Below are positions 8,829-17,778 of a DNA stretch of 64,000 nt, piece after piece. A program made the translations under genes and the position numbers. Positions within the stretch are counted from its first letter, which is position 1, and the number at the start of each line of letters is the position of its first letter. This DNA is from Aeromicrobium tamlense (GTDB lineage: Bacteria > Actinomycetota > Actinomycetes > Propionibacteriales > Nocardioidaceae): assembly GCF_013408555.1 (NCBI RefSeq), contig NZ_JACBZN010000001.1, positions 1,178,001 through 1,242,000 on the forward strand, in the 5' to 3' direction. The notes beneath the pieces are model-generated. The model was not told the origin of the DNA. It saw nothing but the letters and a program-made list of their open reading frames with translations, and ran no database searches.

Positions 8829-9907
8829 CCCGCCGCGTCGCGGTCGAGACCTCCCAGCCCTACGAGGTCGTGGTCGGGCACCACGTCATGGCCGAGCTCG
8901 AGACGCTCGTGCCCGACGACGCGCTGCGCGTCGCGATCGTCCACGCCGGACCCGTCGCCGGCGTCGCCGAGGGTCTCGCGCAGCACCTGCCCGGCCGCGA
9001 GGTGCTGCTGATCGAGGCGCCCGACGGCGAGCAGGCCAAGACCGTCGAGTTCCTGGCGCACTGCTGGGACCAGCTGGGCCTGCGGGGCTTCACCCGCTCC
9101 GACCTCGTGATCGGCGTCGGGGGAGGAGCCACCACCGACCTCGCCGGGTTCGTCGCGGCCAGCTGGCTGCGCGGCGTCCGGTTCGTCACGGTCCCCACGA
9201 CCGTGCTCGGCATGGTCGACGCGGCCGTCGGCGGCAAGACCGGCATCAACGTCGCCGCCGGCAAGAACCTCGTGGGCGCGTTCCACGAGCCGATCGGCGT
9301 GCTGTGCGACCTCGCCACGCTCGCGGAGCTGCCCGAGCGTGAGCTGCGCGGGGGACTGGCCGAGGTCGTGAAGTGCGGCTTCATCGCCGACCCGTCCATC
9401 CTCACCGACGTCGAGGCCTCGCCCGAGCGGGCGCTCGACCCCACCGACGACCTCCTCGCCGACCTCGTCACCCGCGGCATCGCCGTGAAGGCGCGCACCG
9501 TCGCCGCCGACCTTCACGAGCGCGGCGCCGACGGCTCGATCGGCCGCGAGGCGCTCAACTACGGCCACACGCTCGGCCACGCGATCGAGCGGCACGAGCG
9601 GTACACCCTGCGCCACGGCGAGGCGATCAGCGTGGGCATGGTGTTCGTGGCCGAGCTCGCCCACCGCACCGGCCTGGTCGACGACGCGCTGCTGGCCCGT
9701 CACCGTGACACGCTGGGTCTCGTGGGCCTGCCGACCAGCTACGACGGAGCGACGTTCGAGGAGCTGCTCGCCGGGATGCGCCTCGACAAGAAGACGCGCG
9801 GCGACCAGCTGCGGTTCGTCGTGCTCGACGGCCTCGCGAGCCCGCGCATCCTCGCCGGTCCCGACGAGGACGTGCTCCGCGCCAGCTGGGAGGCCGTCCG
9901 TGGCTGA
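8825..9907 (+). CDS. aroB: 3-dehydroquinate synthase
   Basis: Second enzyme of the shikimate pathway; it cyclises DAHP to 3-dehydroquinate with NAD+ and a divalent metal. The 360-residue sequence shows the NAD-binding GVGGGATTDLAGFVAA motif, the VPTTVLGMVDAAVGGKTGIN active-site block and the metal-ligand region LNYGHTLGHAIE. It overlaps both aroK and the downstream M24 peptidase gene, which begins with a GTG inside its last codons, so it lies in the middle of a compact operon. Confidence 0.97.
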   Translation: MTRRVAVETSQPYEVVVGHHVMAELETLVPDDALRVAIVHAGPVAGVAEGLAQHLPGREVLLIEAPDGEQAKTVEFLAHCWDQLGLRGFTRSDLVIGVGGGATTDLAGFVAASWLRGVRFVTVPTTVLGMVDAAVGGKTGINVAAGKNLVGAFHEPIGVLCDLATLAELPERELRGGLAEVVKCGFIADPSILTDVEASPERALDPTDDLLADLVTRGIAVKARTVAADLHERGADGSIGREALNYGHTLGHAIERHERYTLRHGEAISVGMVFVAELAHRTGLVDDALLARHRDTLGLVGLPTSYDGATFEELLAGMRLDKKTRGDQLRFVVLDGLASPRILAGPDEDVLRASWEAVRG

Positions 9908-10973
9908 CCCGAGCCGGCTCGAGCGCCTCCGCGGCCTGCTGGCCGAGGGCGGCCATGCCGCGATGTACGTCTCCGACCTGGTCAACCTGCGCTACCTGAC
10001 CGGCTTCACGGGGTCGAACGGCGCCGCGCTGGTGCCCACCGAGGGCGAGCCGCTGTTCCTCACCGACGGGCGCTACCGCGACCAGGCCGCGGCCGAGCTC
10101 GACGCCGCCGGACTGGGGGACGTCGAGATCGTCATCACGCGCGACCTGATCGGGGTGGCCGCGGGCCGCGCACCGGCCGACCTCGTCGCCGAGACCCACC
10201 TGCTCGACGTCGACTCGTGGCAGCGGCTCGACCGTCCCGAGGCCTCCGGTCGGCTCGTGGAGCGGCTGCGCGAGGTCAAGGACGAGACCGAGGTCGCCGC
10301 GCTGCGTCGGGCCTGTGAGATCTCCTGCGAGGCACTCGAGGCCCTGCTGGTCGGTCCGCTCGTCGGCCGCACCGAGCGCGAGGTGGCCCGCGACCTCGAG
10401 TGGCGCATGCTCGAGCTCGGCGCCGAGGACAAGGCGTTCGACACGATCCTGGCCTCCGGCGAGCACACCGCGATCCCGCACCACTCGCCGACCGACCGTG
10501 AGCTGCGCGCCGGCGACCTGCTCAAGATCGACTTCGGCGCGCGGTTCGACGGCTACCACGCCGACTGCACCCGCACGGTCGTCCTCGGCCCCGCCGCCGA
10601 CTGGCAGCGCGAGATCCACGCCGCCGTGCGCGAGTCCCAGGCGGCGGGTCTCGACCGCCTGCGACCGGACGTCCCGGTGGCCGACGCGAACACCGCGGCA
10701 CGCGCGTCGCTGGAGGCCTCGGGCTGGATCGACGCCTTCACGACCGGTCTGGGCCACGGCGTCGGGCTGCAGATCCACGAGGACCCGTTCATCGGCTCCG
10801 CGCACCCCGGTAGACTGGTCAGCCGCACCGTCCTGACGATGGAGCCGGGGATCTACCTTCCGGGCCGTGGGGGCGTGCGCATCGAGGACACCGTCCTCGT
10901 CACCGACCCCGACCACGGCGGTGAGCCCGACGTGCTCACCGACCTCACCAAGGAACTCCTGGAGATCGACTGA
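9900..10973 (+). CDS. M24 family aminopeptidase (Xaa-Pro peptidase, PepQ/PepP-like)
   Basis: A cytoplasmic pita-bread-fold metallopeptidase of 357 residues, probably cleaving Xaa-Pro dipeptides or the N-terminal residue before proline. The N-terminal creatinase-like domain (about 1-120) is followed by the catalytic domain, which has all five metal ligands: D211, D222, H286, E315 and E329. I chose the GTG at 9900 because the family start [29 protein letters not shown] follows directly; frame further upstream is aroB read out of frame. The pairing with efp (its stop overlaps the efp ATG by one base) is a very common bacterial arrangement. Confidence 0.92.
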   Translation: MADPSRLERLRGLLAEGGHAAMYVSDLVNLRYLTGFTGSNGAALVPTEGEPLFLTDGRYRDQAAAELDAAGLGDVEIVITRDLIGVAAGRAPADLVAETHLLDVDSWQRLDRPEASGRLVERLREVKDETEVAALRRACEISCEALEALLVGPLVGRTEREVARDLEWRMLELGAEDKAFDTILASGEHTAIPHHSPTDRELRAGDLLKIDFGARFDGYHADCTRTVVLGPAADWQREIHAAVRESQAAGLDRLRPDVPVADANTAARASLEASGWIDAFTTGLGHGVGLQIHEDPFIGSAHPGRLVSRTVLTMEPGIYLPGRGGVRIEDTVLVTDPDHGGEPDVLTDLTKELLEID

Positions 10974-11536
10974 TGGCAACCACGAACGACCTCAAGAACG
11001 GCATGGTTCTCAAGATCGACGGAAAGCTGTTGGCCGTCACCGAGTTCCAGCACGTCAAGCCGGGCAAGGGCCCCGCCTTCGTCCGTACGAAGCTCAAGGA
11101 CGTCGAGTCCGGCAAGACCCTCGACAAGACCTTCAACGCCGGCACCAAGGTCGAGACGGCCACGGTCGACAAGCGCGACATGCAGTACCTGTACAACGAC
11201 GGCACCAACTACGTGTTCATGGACATCTCCACGTACGACCAGATCGAGGTCACGCCCGAGTCGATGGGCACCACGGTCGACTACCTGCTGGAGAACCAGA
11301 ACGCCGTCGTCGCCACCAACGAGGGCCGCGTGCTCTACGTCGAGCTGCCGGCCTCGGTCGAGCTCGTCATCGAGCACACCGACCCGGGCCTGCAGGGCGA
11401 CCGCTCCAGCGGCGGCACCAAGCCCGCCCGCCTGGAGACCGGCAAGGAGATCCAGGTGCCGCTGTTCATCGACTCCGGCGAGAAGGTCAAGGTCGACACG
11501 CGCGACGGCAGCTACCTCGGTCGTGTGAAGGCCTGA
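10973..11536 (+). CDS. efp: Elongation factor P
   Basis: Binds the ribosome between the P and E sites and relieves stalling at polyproline. The 187-residue, three-domain protein has the KPGKG loop at residues 29-33, with Lys32 at the position that carries post-translational modification in many species. The neighbourhood shows no modification enzyme (epmA, earP or similar). [11 protein letters not shown] in domain II and the C-terminal [12 protein letters not shown] signature are present. It is coupled by single-base overlaps to the M24 peptidase upstream and nusB downstream. Confidence 0.98.
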   Translation: MATTNDLKNGMVLKIDGKLLAVTEFQHVKPGKGPAFVRTKLKDVESGKTLDKTFNAGTKVETATVDKRDMQYLYNDGTNYVFMDISTYDQIEVTPESMGTTVDYLLENQNAVVATNEGRVLYVELPASVELVIEHTDPGLQGDRSSGGTKPARLETGKEIQVPLFIDSGEKVKVDTRDGSYLGRVKA

Positions 11537-12027
11537 TGGCTGCACGCACCAAGTACCGCAAGCGGGCCCTGGACATCCTCTTCGAGTCCGAGTCCCGCGG
11601 CCTGGCGGCCGACGGCACGCTGGCCGACCGCCTCGAGGTCAACGACCCGCCGGTGAATCCGTACACGGTCGGGCTCGTCGAGGGCGTCGCCGCGCACGCC
11701 GCGCAGATCGACGCCCTCCTCGAGGAGCACTCGCACGCGTGGTCGCTCGACCGGATGCCGGCCGTCGACCGCAACCTGCTGCGGATCGGCGTCTACGAGA
11801 TCCTGTGGGCCGAGGACGTGCCCGATCCGGTGGCGATCAGCGAGGCCGTCGAGCTGGCCCGCGAGCTGTCCACCGACGAGTCGCCGAAGTTCATCAACGG
11901 CCTGCTGTCGAAGGTCGCCGAAGTGAAGCCGCAGGCGCTGCGCGCGGCCGAGCAGGCCTCAGCCGAAGAGCCCGTCGCCGACGGAGCCGCCGGGCCTGAT
12001 GCCGCGGGGGATCGCGAAGACGGCTGA
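11536..12027 (+). CDS. nusB: Transcription antitermination factor NusB
   Basis: RNA-binding helical protein that works with NusE (S10) in rRNA antitermination. The 163-residue protein has the family N-terminus RTKYRKRALDILFESE and the C-terminal motif EAVELARELSTDESPKFINGLLSKV. After that motif a non-conserved Ala/Glu-rich tail of about 25 residues (after VAEVKPQAL) runs into the end of the convergent efeB gene. The last 69 nt are antisense to the efeB C-terminus. The start codon overlaps the efp stop by one base. No terminator hairpin separates nusB from efeB. Confidence 0.95.
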   Translation: MAARTKYRKRALDILFESESRGLAADGTLADRLEVNDPPVNPYTVGLVEGVAAHAAQIDALLEEHSHAWSLDRMPAVDRNLLRIGVYEILWAEDVPDPVAISEAVELARELSTDESPKFINGLLSKVAEVKPQALRAAEQASAEEPVADGAAGPDAAGDREDG

Positions 12028-13197
12028 GCCGATGTGGCGGATGTACTCGTTGAGTGCATCCGTCGCGAGCGACCGCTGGATGTCGATGAACTGCTGCGGC
12101 GAGCGTCCGTAGGCCAGGAAGAACAGTCCCGCATTGAGCTGTCCGAGGTCGTTGTTGCCCTCGACGTAGTTGTAGCCGCGCCGCAGCAGGCGCGCCCCGC
12201 CGTTCTGGTCGGGGTGCGCCAGGCGCATGTGCGCGGTCATCGGGATCGCCGGACCGCCAGCCTGCGTGGAGACCACGTCGAAGTCGGGGTCGGTGAACTC
12301 GCGGCCGCCCGACAGGGGCGCGCCCTCGCCCTTGTCGCGACCGATGATCGCCTCCTGCTCCTCCAGCCGGACGCGGTCCCACGACTCGATGAGCATCGCG
12401 ATCTTGCGGGCCACGAGGAACGAGCCGCCCGCCATCCACGGCTGGTCGGAGCCGTCGGACCACACCCACCGCTCGAGGTCGGCGGTGTCGGTGCCGAACA
12501 CGTTCGCGGTGCCGTCCTTGAACCCGAAGAGGTTGCGCGGGGTGGCCTGCGCCTTCGTCGTGGTGGACGTGCGCCCGTAGCCCAGCTGGGTCCAGCGCAC
12601 CTGCGCCCGTCCGAACGCGATGCGCGAGAGGTTGCGGATCGCGTGCACGGCGACCTGCGGGTCCTCGGCGCACGCCTGGATGCACAGGTCGCCGCCGCTG
12701 TAGCGGTCCTCCAGCAGGTCGAACGCGAACGACGGCAGCTCGACGAGCTCGCGCGGGCGCCGGTCGGCGAGACCGAAGCGGTCGTCGAAGAGACTGGGGC
12801 CGAAGCCGAACGTCACGGTCAGGGCGTGGGCCGAGAGGCCGAGCGCCTCGCCGGTGTCGTCCGGCGGCTTGTAGGGGCCACCGCCGGTGGCGCCCTCGGC
12901 CGTGACCTCCTCGCCGCGCGTCATCCGCGCGGCCGCGTCGGTCCAGTCGGCCAGCAGCGACCTCACGTCGTCGCGGTCGGCGGTGGACGTCAGGTCGAAC
13001 GACGCGAAGTACAGGTGCTGCTGCACGGGCGTGGTGATGCCGGCCTGGTGCGGGCCGTGGAACGGCACCACACGGTCCTCGGTGGCCGGCGCGTCGTCGC
13101 GGGTGGCGCCGGCGGCGAACCCGCCGGTGACGCCCACGGCGCCCGCGGCGCCGATCAGCCCGAGGGCCGACCGGCGCGACAGCCGCGAGCCGGTCAT
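11959..13197 (-). CDS. efeB: Dyp-type heme peroxidase EfeB, Tat-exported
   Basis: Periplasmic/extracellular heme peroxidase of the EfeUOB iron uptake system, proposed to oxidise Fe(II) or act on heme. The 412-residue protein starts with a twin-arginine signal (SRLSRR at residues 4-9, then a hydrophobic Ala/Gly segment to about residue 32). The Dyp signature GFKDG is at residues 225-229 with the distal Asp, and the downstream HPDQNGGARLLRRGYNY contributes the heme-side and arginine residues. It is the last gene of the operon and overlaps efeO by 4 nt. Its 3' end overlaps nusB by 69 nt on the opposite strand. TatA and TatC are encoded in this window at 56.9-57.9 kb. Confidence 0.95.
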   Translation of the reverse strand: MTGSRLSRRSALGLIGAAGAVGVTGGFAAGATRDDAPATEDRVVPFHGPHQAGITTPVQQHLYFASFDLTSTADRDDVRSLLADWTDAAARMTRGEEVTAEGATGGGPYKPPDDTGEALGLSAHALTVTFGFGPSLFDDRFGLADRRPRELVELPSFAFDLLEDRYSGGDLCIQACAEDPQVAVHAIRNLSRIAFGRAQVRWTQLGYGRTSTTTKAQATPRNLFGFKDGTANVFGTDTADLERWVWSDGSDQPWMAGGSFLVARKIAMLIESWDRVRLEEQEAIIGRDKGEGAPLSGGREFTDPDFDVVSTQAGGPAIPMTAHMRLAHPDQNGGARLLRRGYNYVEGNNDLGQLNAGLFFLAYGRSPQQFIDIQRSLATDALNEYIRHIGSAVFAIPRGIRPGGSVGDGLFG

Positions 13198-14405
13198 GAC
13201 GAGGAGACCCCGAGGACGGTGTGCGTGAGCTGCGACAGCGGCTCGCTCAGGGCGTTGAGCTGCGCGCCGAGCTCGTTGCGCTGCGGCTGCTCCACGGTGT
13301 CGTACGAGACGAAGCCCTTGTCGTAGTCGCCGTGCGTCTCGAGCAGCGCGAACATCGAGCCGAACTGCTCGTCGAGGTCGGTGACCAGCTGGGCACCGTC
13401 CTCGCCCTTGCTCTCGGCGATGTCGCGCACGGACGTGTAGGCCACCTTGGCGCCCTCGACGTTGGCGTAGAAGTCGTAGAGGTCGGTGTGACTGAACTCG
13501 TCCTCCTCGCCCGGGAGCTTGCCGTCGGGCGCGGCGACCTCGTCGAGCAGGCCGATGGCGCCGTTCGTGATGTCGCCGATCGAGAGCACGAAGTCGTCGG
13601 AGTGGACCTTGTCGTACAGCGCCTGGATGTCGGTGACGAGCTGCTCACCGAGCTCCTTCCGCGCGGCCGCGTCCAGCGGGGCGATCTTCTCGTCGGGGTA
13701 GTTCTTGCGAGCCTCGTCGAGCCACAGGTCCATCTCGATCCGGTGGAAGCCGGTGAACGGCAGGCCCTCGGCCTCGGCGCCGGGCTTGCGGTAGTCGATC
13801 TTCGGGTCGAGGTCGCCGAACTGCTCGGCCGTGGGCTCGATCCGCTCGTAGTTGATGCGGGTGATCGGGAAGAGCTCGCGCGCCTTCGCGTCGTCGCCGG
13901 AGGCGTAGGCGGCCACGAACTGCTCGACGTTGCCGACGAGCTCGCCGACCTGGTCCTTGGTGTACGCGGTGTAGGAGTCGACGGCCGCGTCGATGGCCTC
14001 CTGCTCGCCCTCGTCCACCGCGACGTCGTCGCCGGTGACCGTGAAGGCCGCGTTCCCGACGCCGTCGCCGACCATGCCGGGCTTGCACTCGGTGAAGTAG
14101 TCGCCGGGCTGCGCCTGCACCGTGAGGTTGCGCGAGGTGCCCGGGGCGATGTTCTCGACCTCGCCGATGATCCGCAGCTTGTCGCTGTCGAGCAGGTAGA
14201 ACTCCGTGATCTTGTCGCCGTCGTTCGTCACCTCGAACGTGATGGTGCCGCTGGCGGCCTTCGCCGCCGAGACCTCGCAGCCATCGGCGGTGCTGGAGAC
14301 CTCGATCGCGGCGTCGCCGGACTCGGAGTTCTTGACGCAGGCGCTCAGGCCGAGCGTCGCGGTGAGGGCGACGGCTAGCACGGTGGAGCGGGAGCGACGG
14401 TTCAT
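13194..14405 (-). CDS. efeO: Iron uptake system lipoprotein EfeO (cupredoxin plus M75/imelysin domains)
   Basis: Extracytoplasmic iron-binding component that hands iron to EfeU. The 403-residue protein has a lipoprotein signal ending at LSAC with Cys23 as the lipidated residue. An EfeO-type cupredoxin domain follows (about residues 35-125), then the M75 peptidase-like helical domain carrying the metal-binding HxxE motif as HRIE at 221-224. The ATG at 14405 lies just inside the efeU stop, giving a 4-nt overlap. An upstream in-frame extension exists but reads through efeU and has no signal sequence, so it was not used. The stop overlaps the efeB start by 4 nt. Confidence 0.94.
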   Translation of the reverse strand: MNRRSRSTVLAVALTATLGLSACVKNSESGDAAIEVSSTADGCEVSAAKAASGTITFEVTNDGDKITEFYLLDSDKLRIIGEVENIAPGTSRNLTVQAQPGDYFTECKPGMVGDGVGNAAFTVTGDDVAVDEGEQEAIDAAVDSYTAYTKDQVGELVGNVEQFVAAYASGDDAKARELFPITRINYERIEPTAEQFGDLDPKIDYRKPGAEAEGLPFTGFHRIEMDLWLDEARKNYPDEKIAPLDAAARKELGEQLVTDIQALYDKVHSDDFVLSIGDITNGAIGLLDEVAAPDGKLPGEEDEFSHTDLYDFYANVEGAKVAYTSVRDIAESKGEDGAQLVTDLDEQFGSMFALLETHGDYDKGFVSYDTVEQPQRNELGAQLNALSEPLSQLTHTVLGVSSS

Positions 14406-15259
14406 GCACGGGTTCCTTCGTTCGAGGCGGCGCGGGCCGCACGGCGGGGTCGACCGACGACCCGCGCGTACGCGGTGCCGACGACGACGAGGTAGATCGC
14501 CCAGACGGCGATCTCGAGCTGGGTCATGTCCGGGGAGAACCCCACCGTGCCCTTGAGGAGGGCAGCGGGCAGACCCGTGGGGTCGATGGTGTCGCTGAGC
14601 TGGAACGCCCAGCCGGTGGTGCCGGTCCACGGACCGGGAAGCACCCCGGCCTCCTGGAGGTCGTGCACGCCGTAGGCGAGGATGCCGGCGGCGACGACGA
14701 TCAGCAGTGCGCCGGTCCAGGTGAAGAACGTCCCGAGGTTGATCCGCACGATGCCGCGGTAGATCAGCCAGCCGATCGCCACGGCGGCGAGCAGGCCGAG
14801 GACGGCCCCGATCCAGGCCAGGGGAGCGTCACCGCTGGACCGGACGGCGCTCCAGAGGAACAGCGCGGTCTCCAGTCCCTCGCGGGCGACGGCGACGAAG
14901 CCGATCGCGACCAGTCCCCATCCGGGACCGTCGAGGCGCGCGTCGACCTGGTGCTCGAGCTCGCTCTTGAGACCGCGGGCCGTGCGGGCCATCCAGAAGA
15001 TCATCCAGGTGACGAGCCCGACGGCGAGGATCGACAGGGTGCCGCCGATGATCTCCTGCGCCTCGAAGCTCAGCCCGTAGGTCCCGAAGGTCAGCAGGGC
15101 GCCGAGGCCGAGCGACAGCGCGACCGCGATCGCCACGCCGGCCCAGATGCGGGGCACCACGTCGTCGCGCCCGATCTTGCGGACGTAGGCGATGAGGATG
15201 CCGACGACGAGCGAGGCCTCGAGGCCCTCGCGCAGGCCGATCAGGAACGTTCCGAGCAT
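14402..15259 (-). CDS. efeU: Iron permease EfeU (FTR1 family)
   Basis: Membrane iron transporter of 285 residues with seven predicted hydrophobic segments. Both iron-binding REGLE motifs are present, at residues 10-14 and 126-130, so the permease looks functional rather than the frameshifted form found in some E. coli strains. It is the first gene of efeUOB. The ATG is preceded by AAGGTGA, a good ribosome-binding site. About 30 nt further upstream an IdeR/DtxR-like box overlaps a TACCTT hexamer, suggesting iron-dependent repression. Confidence 0.95.
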   Translation of the reverse strand: MLGTFLIGLREGLEASLVVGILIAYVRKIGRDDVVPRIWAGVAIAVALSLGLGALLTFGTYGLSFEAQEIIGGTLSILAVGLVTWMIFWMARTARGLKSELEHQVDARLDGPGWGLVAIGFVAVAREGLETALFLWSAVRSSGDAPLAWIGAVLGLLAAVAIGWLIYRGIVRINLGTFFTWTGALLIVVAAGILAYGVHDLQEAGVLPGPWTGTTGWAFQLSDTIDPTGLPAALLKGTVGFSPDMTQLEIAVWAIYLVVVGTAYARVVGRPRRAARAASNEGTRA

Positions 15260-15288
15260 GACTCACCTTCGGTTTCGTGCAGCCCGGC

Positions 15289-15307
15289 TTAGGGCAGCCT
15301 CAGCAAA
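15289..15307 (-). promoter_or_regulatory. IdeR/DtxR-like iron box upstream of efeUOB
   Basis: The 19-nt site TTAGGGCAGCCTCAGCAAA matches the mycobacterial IdeR consensus (TTAGGTTAGSCTAACCTAA) at 14 of 19 positions by hand count. It overlaps the 3' end of a candidate -10 hexamer (TACCTT on the minus strand, 15306-15311) and lies about 30 nt before the efeU ATG, a good place for a repressor. The match is imperfect, especially in the right half. Confidence 0.5.
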
Positions 15308-15356
15308 GGTACTCCCATCCGCGCTCACCCTCGACGCACCCCGGGTGTAGCAAGGG

Positions 15357-16511
15357 TCACAGGACTCGGTAGCGCTCGTGGCGGCTCAGGGGCGCGTCGA
15401 GGTGGCGGTCGTGGAAGTGACCGTGGGACTTCATGTTGTGGTGTTTTCGACAGAGGCAGCGGAGGTTGGTTCCGCTGGTGGATCCGCCGGAGTCGTAGGC
15501 CTTCGCGTGGTCGAGGTCGGTCTCGTGGACGGGGGCTCGGCAGCCGGCGACTCGACAGGTGCCGTCGCGCCAGTGCAGTGCTTGGCGGAGTGATTCGGGT
15601 GGTCGGTAGGTGAGGACTTGGGTGTCGAGGACGTGTCCGAGGGGGTCGAGGACCAGCCGTCGGAGCACGGCGTGCTCGGAGGTGGCGAGCTCGCGGACCC
15701 ATGCGGCGCCGACGGGCTCGCCGTCGAGGGTGAGGCCGGGGCCGTTGGTGTAGCCGAGCAGGTCGGTGGCGCTGATGCTGATGGCGATCTCGGCACGGAG
15801 GTCGCCGACGGTCCCGGTGTTGGAGGTCAGCCAGTCGGCGACGAGGTCGGCCTGCTTCTGGTCGCGGGTGCGGCGGTCGCGCTCACCCGTGACGGGGTCG
15901 ATCGTCGGGATCGCGCGGGCGGCCTTGCGCAGCCGTTCGCCGATCGCGATCGCCAGCCCGGTGGGCAGCAGCGCGTTGAACCACGACGTGCCGTCGTCGT
16001 TGTGGGTGATCGAGACGCGTCGCTGCTCGACCGCACGGTCGGCCTCGGCCTGCGTCTCCTCGGGCTCGAGCCGTGCCCGCAGCCGACGCAGCCACGACCG
16101 CAGCTCGGCCAGCGTGTGAGTAGCCGCGTACTCCGGAGCCGAGTGCTCCAGCGCCGCCCACGCCTCACGCGTCTGGAGCCGCTCGGCCGTCGAGGCGATC
16201 GCGGACGTGCGGTCGGCGTCGATGTCACCGGACCGGAACGACTCCCACACCCCCGGCGCCCGCGTCTGCAGCGTGTCGGCCTCGTGGACCATGCCCCACA
16301 CCTGGTGCTCGGTGGTCCGCAGCGCTCGCGCCAGGTCGAGTGTGACCTCACGCCGGGCCAGATCCTTCGACAGCGGGATGTCATCGACGCGGTCGATCTC
16401 GGCCACCCGCATCGCATGGTGGGAGACCACGAACTCCCACTCCTCGAACTCCGCGATCGCACGTGCGCGACGCACCGCGTCACCCGTGACCACCGCTCGG
16501 CTCAAGTCCAT
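15357..16511 (-). CDS. DUF222 / HNH endonuclease domain protein (13E12-repeat-like)
   Basis: The 384-residue protein has an N-terminal helical DUF222 region (about residues 1-280) and a C-terminal HNH nuclease motif. The motif shows as paired cysteines in CRVAGC, the H-x-D-x-DH block HETDLDHAKAY, and the final CLCRKHHNMKSHG. Such proteins are multi-copy in actinobacteria, sometimes related to the mycobacterial 13E12 repeat family; substrate and role are unknown. I chose the ATG at 16511 because it lies 7 nt after TAGGTT and the frame upstream is low-complexity and Arg/Pro-rich. No phage or transposon genes are adjacent. Confidence 0.88.
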   Translation of the reverse strand: MDLSRAVVTGDAVRRARAIAEFEEWEFVVSHHAMRVAEIDRVDDIPLSKDLARREVTLDLARALRTTEHQVWGMVHEADTLQTRAPGVWESFRSGDIDADRTSAIASTAERLQTREAWAALEHSAPEYAATHTLAELRSWLRRLRARLEPEETQAEADRAVEQRRVSITHNDDGTSWFNALLPTGLAIAIGERLRKAARAIPTIDPVTGERDRRTRDQKQADLVADWLTSNTGTVGDLRAEIAISISATDLLGYTNGPGLTLDGEPVGAAWVRELATSEHAVLRRLVLDPLGHVLDTQVLTYRPPESLRQALHWRDGTCRVAGCRAPVHETDLDHAKAYDSGGSTSGTNLRCLCRKHHNMKSHGHFHDRHLDAPLSRHERYRVL

Positions 16512-16518
16512 GAAGCCC

Positions 16519-16524
16519 AACCTA
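16519..16524 (-). promoter_or_regulatory. Candidate leaderless -10 element TAGGTT for the HNH gene
   Basis: On the minus strand TAGGTT is followed by 7 nt and then the ATG at 16511; no Shine-Dalgarno sequence is present. Confidence 0.5.
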
Positions 16525-16564
16525 GTGGGTGCCACCGACAGATTCCGAACGTGAGGTCGAAGCG

Positions 16565-17236
16565 TCAGCTGGAGGCAGCCTCGGCGAGGGCGGCCACCGC
16601 GGCGCCAACGGCCCCAGGGTCGATCAGCTGGTGCAGGTGGGAGCCGTCGAGGCGCCGGACGGGCCAACCCGACGCGGCAGCGAGCTCGTACTCATCCGCG
16701 TAGGTGTCGCCGAAGGCGAGGTAGGCGGCCGGTCGCTCGGTCCAACGCTCGGGCACGGGGACGGTGCGCGTGAAGTAGGCGAGCGGCACCCGCGGCTGCT
16801 CGCGCTCGACGGCGGCTCGCGTGCCCGGGTCGGGGAAGAGGTGGTCGACGGCGGGCCACCACTGGGTCCAGGGCGGCAGCGTGCCGTCGGGGTCCTCGAG
16901 GTCGCGCAGGAAGCCGAGGAACGCCTGAGGGGCGAGCCGGGCCTCGGTCGCCGTGGGCTCGGGCAGTGCCGCGTCGACGTAGACGGTGCCCGTGACGGAC
17001 AGGACGGTGCCCAGGTGTGCCGCGTACAGCCCCGCATTGCTGTGCGGGACGAGGACGACCGACCGGTCGCCGGCGGCCGCCCTCACGGACTCGACCACGC
17101 CCTCCGGCGTGCGCGGCCCGGACCCGAGGTCGACCGTGCTCGCCTCGTGCCCCTGCGCGAACAGCCAGTCCTCGACCGGTCGCCACGTGGCCGGGCCGAG
17201 CAGCGGACTGGGGACGAGCAGGAACACCGGGCTCAC
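16565..17236 (-). CDS. Alpha/beta hydrolase fold protein
   Basis: The 223-residue protein has the pattern of a small alpha/beta hydrolase: an N-terminal strand (VFLLVPSPL), a nucleophile elbow with Ser66 in PHSNAG (replacing the usual GxSxG), and a late histidine in LDGSHLHQLIDP. Substrate is not predictable. The GTG start at 17236 overlaps the stop of the phosphoesterase gene by 4 nt, so the two are coupled. With the macrodomain gene 21 nt upstream of the phosphoesterase, it forms a three-gene minus-strand unit. Confidence 0.8.
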   Translation of the reverse strand: MSPVFLLVPSPLLGPATWRPVEDWLFAQGHEASTVDLGSGPRTPEGVVESVRAAAGDRSVVLVPHSNAGLYAAHLGTVLSVTGTVYVDAALPEPTATEARLAPQAFLGFLRDLEDPDGTLPPWTQWWPAVDHLFPDPGTRAAVEREQPRVPLAYFTRTVPVPERWTERPAAYLAFGDTYADEYELAAASGWPVRRLDGSHLHQLIDPGAVGAAVAALAEAASS

Positions 17237-17757
17237 CGCCGCCGGGCGGGTGTCCTCGGCGGCAGCTCGTGGAGCCGGACGTCGCGCAGGGTCCCCGCGT
17301 CGGCGACCGCGGTCATGTACGTGCAGAACGGCTGGCGCCGGCGGTCGGTGGGGGACCCCGGGTTGAGCAGGCGCAGTCCCGACGCCGTCGTGGTGTCCCA
17401 CGGGATGTGGCTGTGCCCGAAGACCAGCACGTCGGCGTCGGGGTACTCGGCACTGCAGCGCGCCTCGCGGCCCTTCGCGTCGCCGGTCTCGTGGACGACC
17501 GCGAACCGCATGCCCTCGATCTCGGAGTGGGCGACGAGCGGCAGCCGCTCGCGCAGGACGCCGTGGTCGTTGTTGCCGTACACCGCGAGCAGCCGCGCGG
17601 ACCGGGCCTCGAGGGCGTCCAAGGTGTCCACGTCGACCCAGTCGCCCGCGTGAACGACGACGTCCGCCTCGTCGACGGCGGCCCAGACCTCGTCCGGCAG
17701 GTCCTTCGCGCGCTTGGGCAGGTGGGTGTCAGCGAGCAGGAGGAGTCGGGTGGCCAT
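17233..17757 (-). CDS. Calcineurin-like metallophosphoesterase (YfcE/MJ0936 type)
   Basis: A compact 174-residue binuclear metal phosphoesterase. All family metal ligands are visible: D10 and H12 (LADTHLPKR), D39 (HAGDWVD), N63 in the GNND motif with His65, H89 (VVHE) and the GHSH motif at 114-117. Related proteins hydrolyse phosphodiesters or nucleotides in vitro, but the natural substrate here is unknown. I chose the ATG at 17757 because MATRLLLLADTH is the usual family start. It follows the macrodomain gene and overlaps the hydrolase gene. Confidence 0.9.
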   Translation of the reverse strand: MATRLLLLADTHLPKRAKDLPDEVWAAVDEADVVVHAGDWVDVDTLDALEARSARLLAVYGNNDHGVLRERLPLVAHSEIEGMRFAVVHETGDAKGREARCSAEYPDADVLVFGHSHIPWDTTTASGLRLLNPGSPTDRRRQPFCTYMTAVADAGTLRDVRLHELPPRTPARRR

Positions 17758-17778
17758 GGGGACAGTCAACCGTCTCAC

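Noticed and set aside
12034-13326. Plus-strand open frame opposite efeB
   Set aside because: Composition is Arg/Val/Gly-rich without motifs, and efeB on the other strand has a Tat signal and complete Dyp motifs.
15357-16511. HNH gene as part of a mobile intron or phage
   Set aside because: No intron boundaries, reverse transcriptase, integrase or direct repeats flank it. DUF222/HNH genes are common stand-alone genes in this group.
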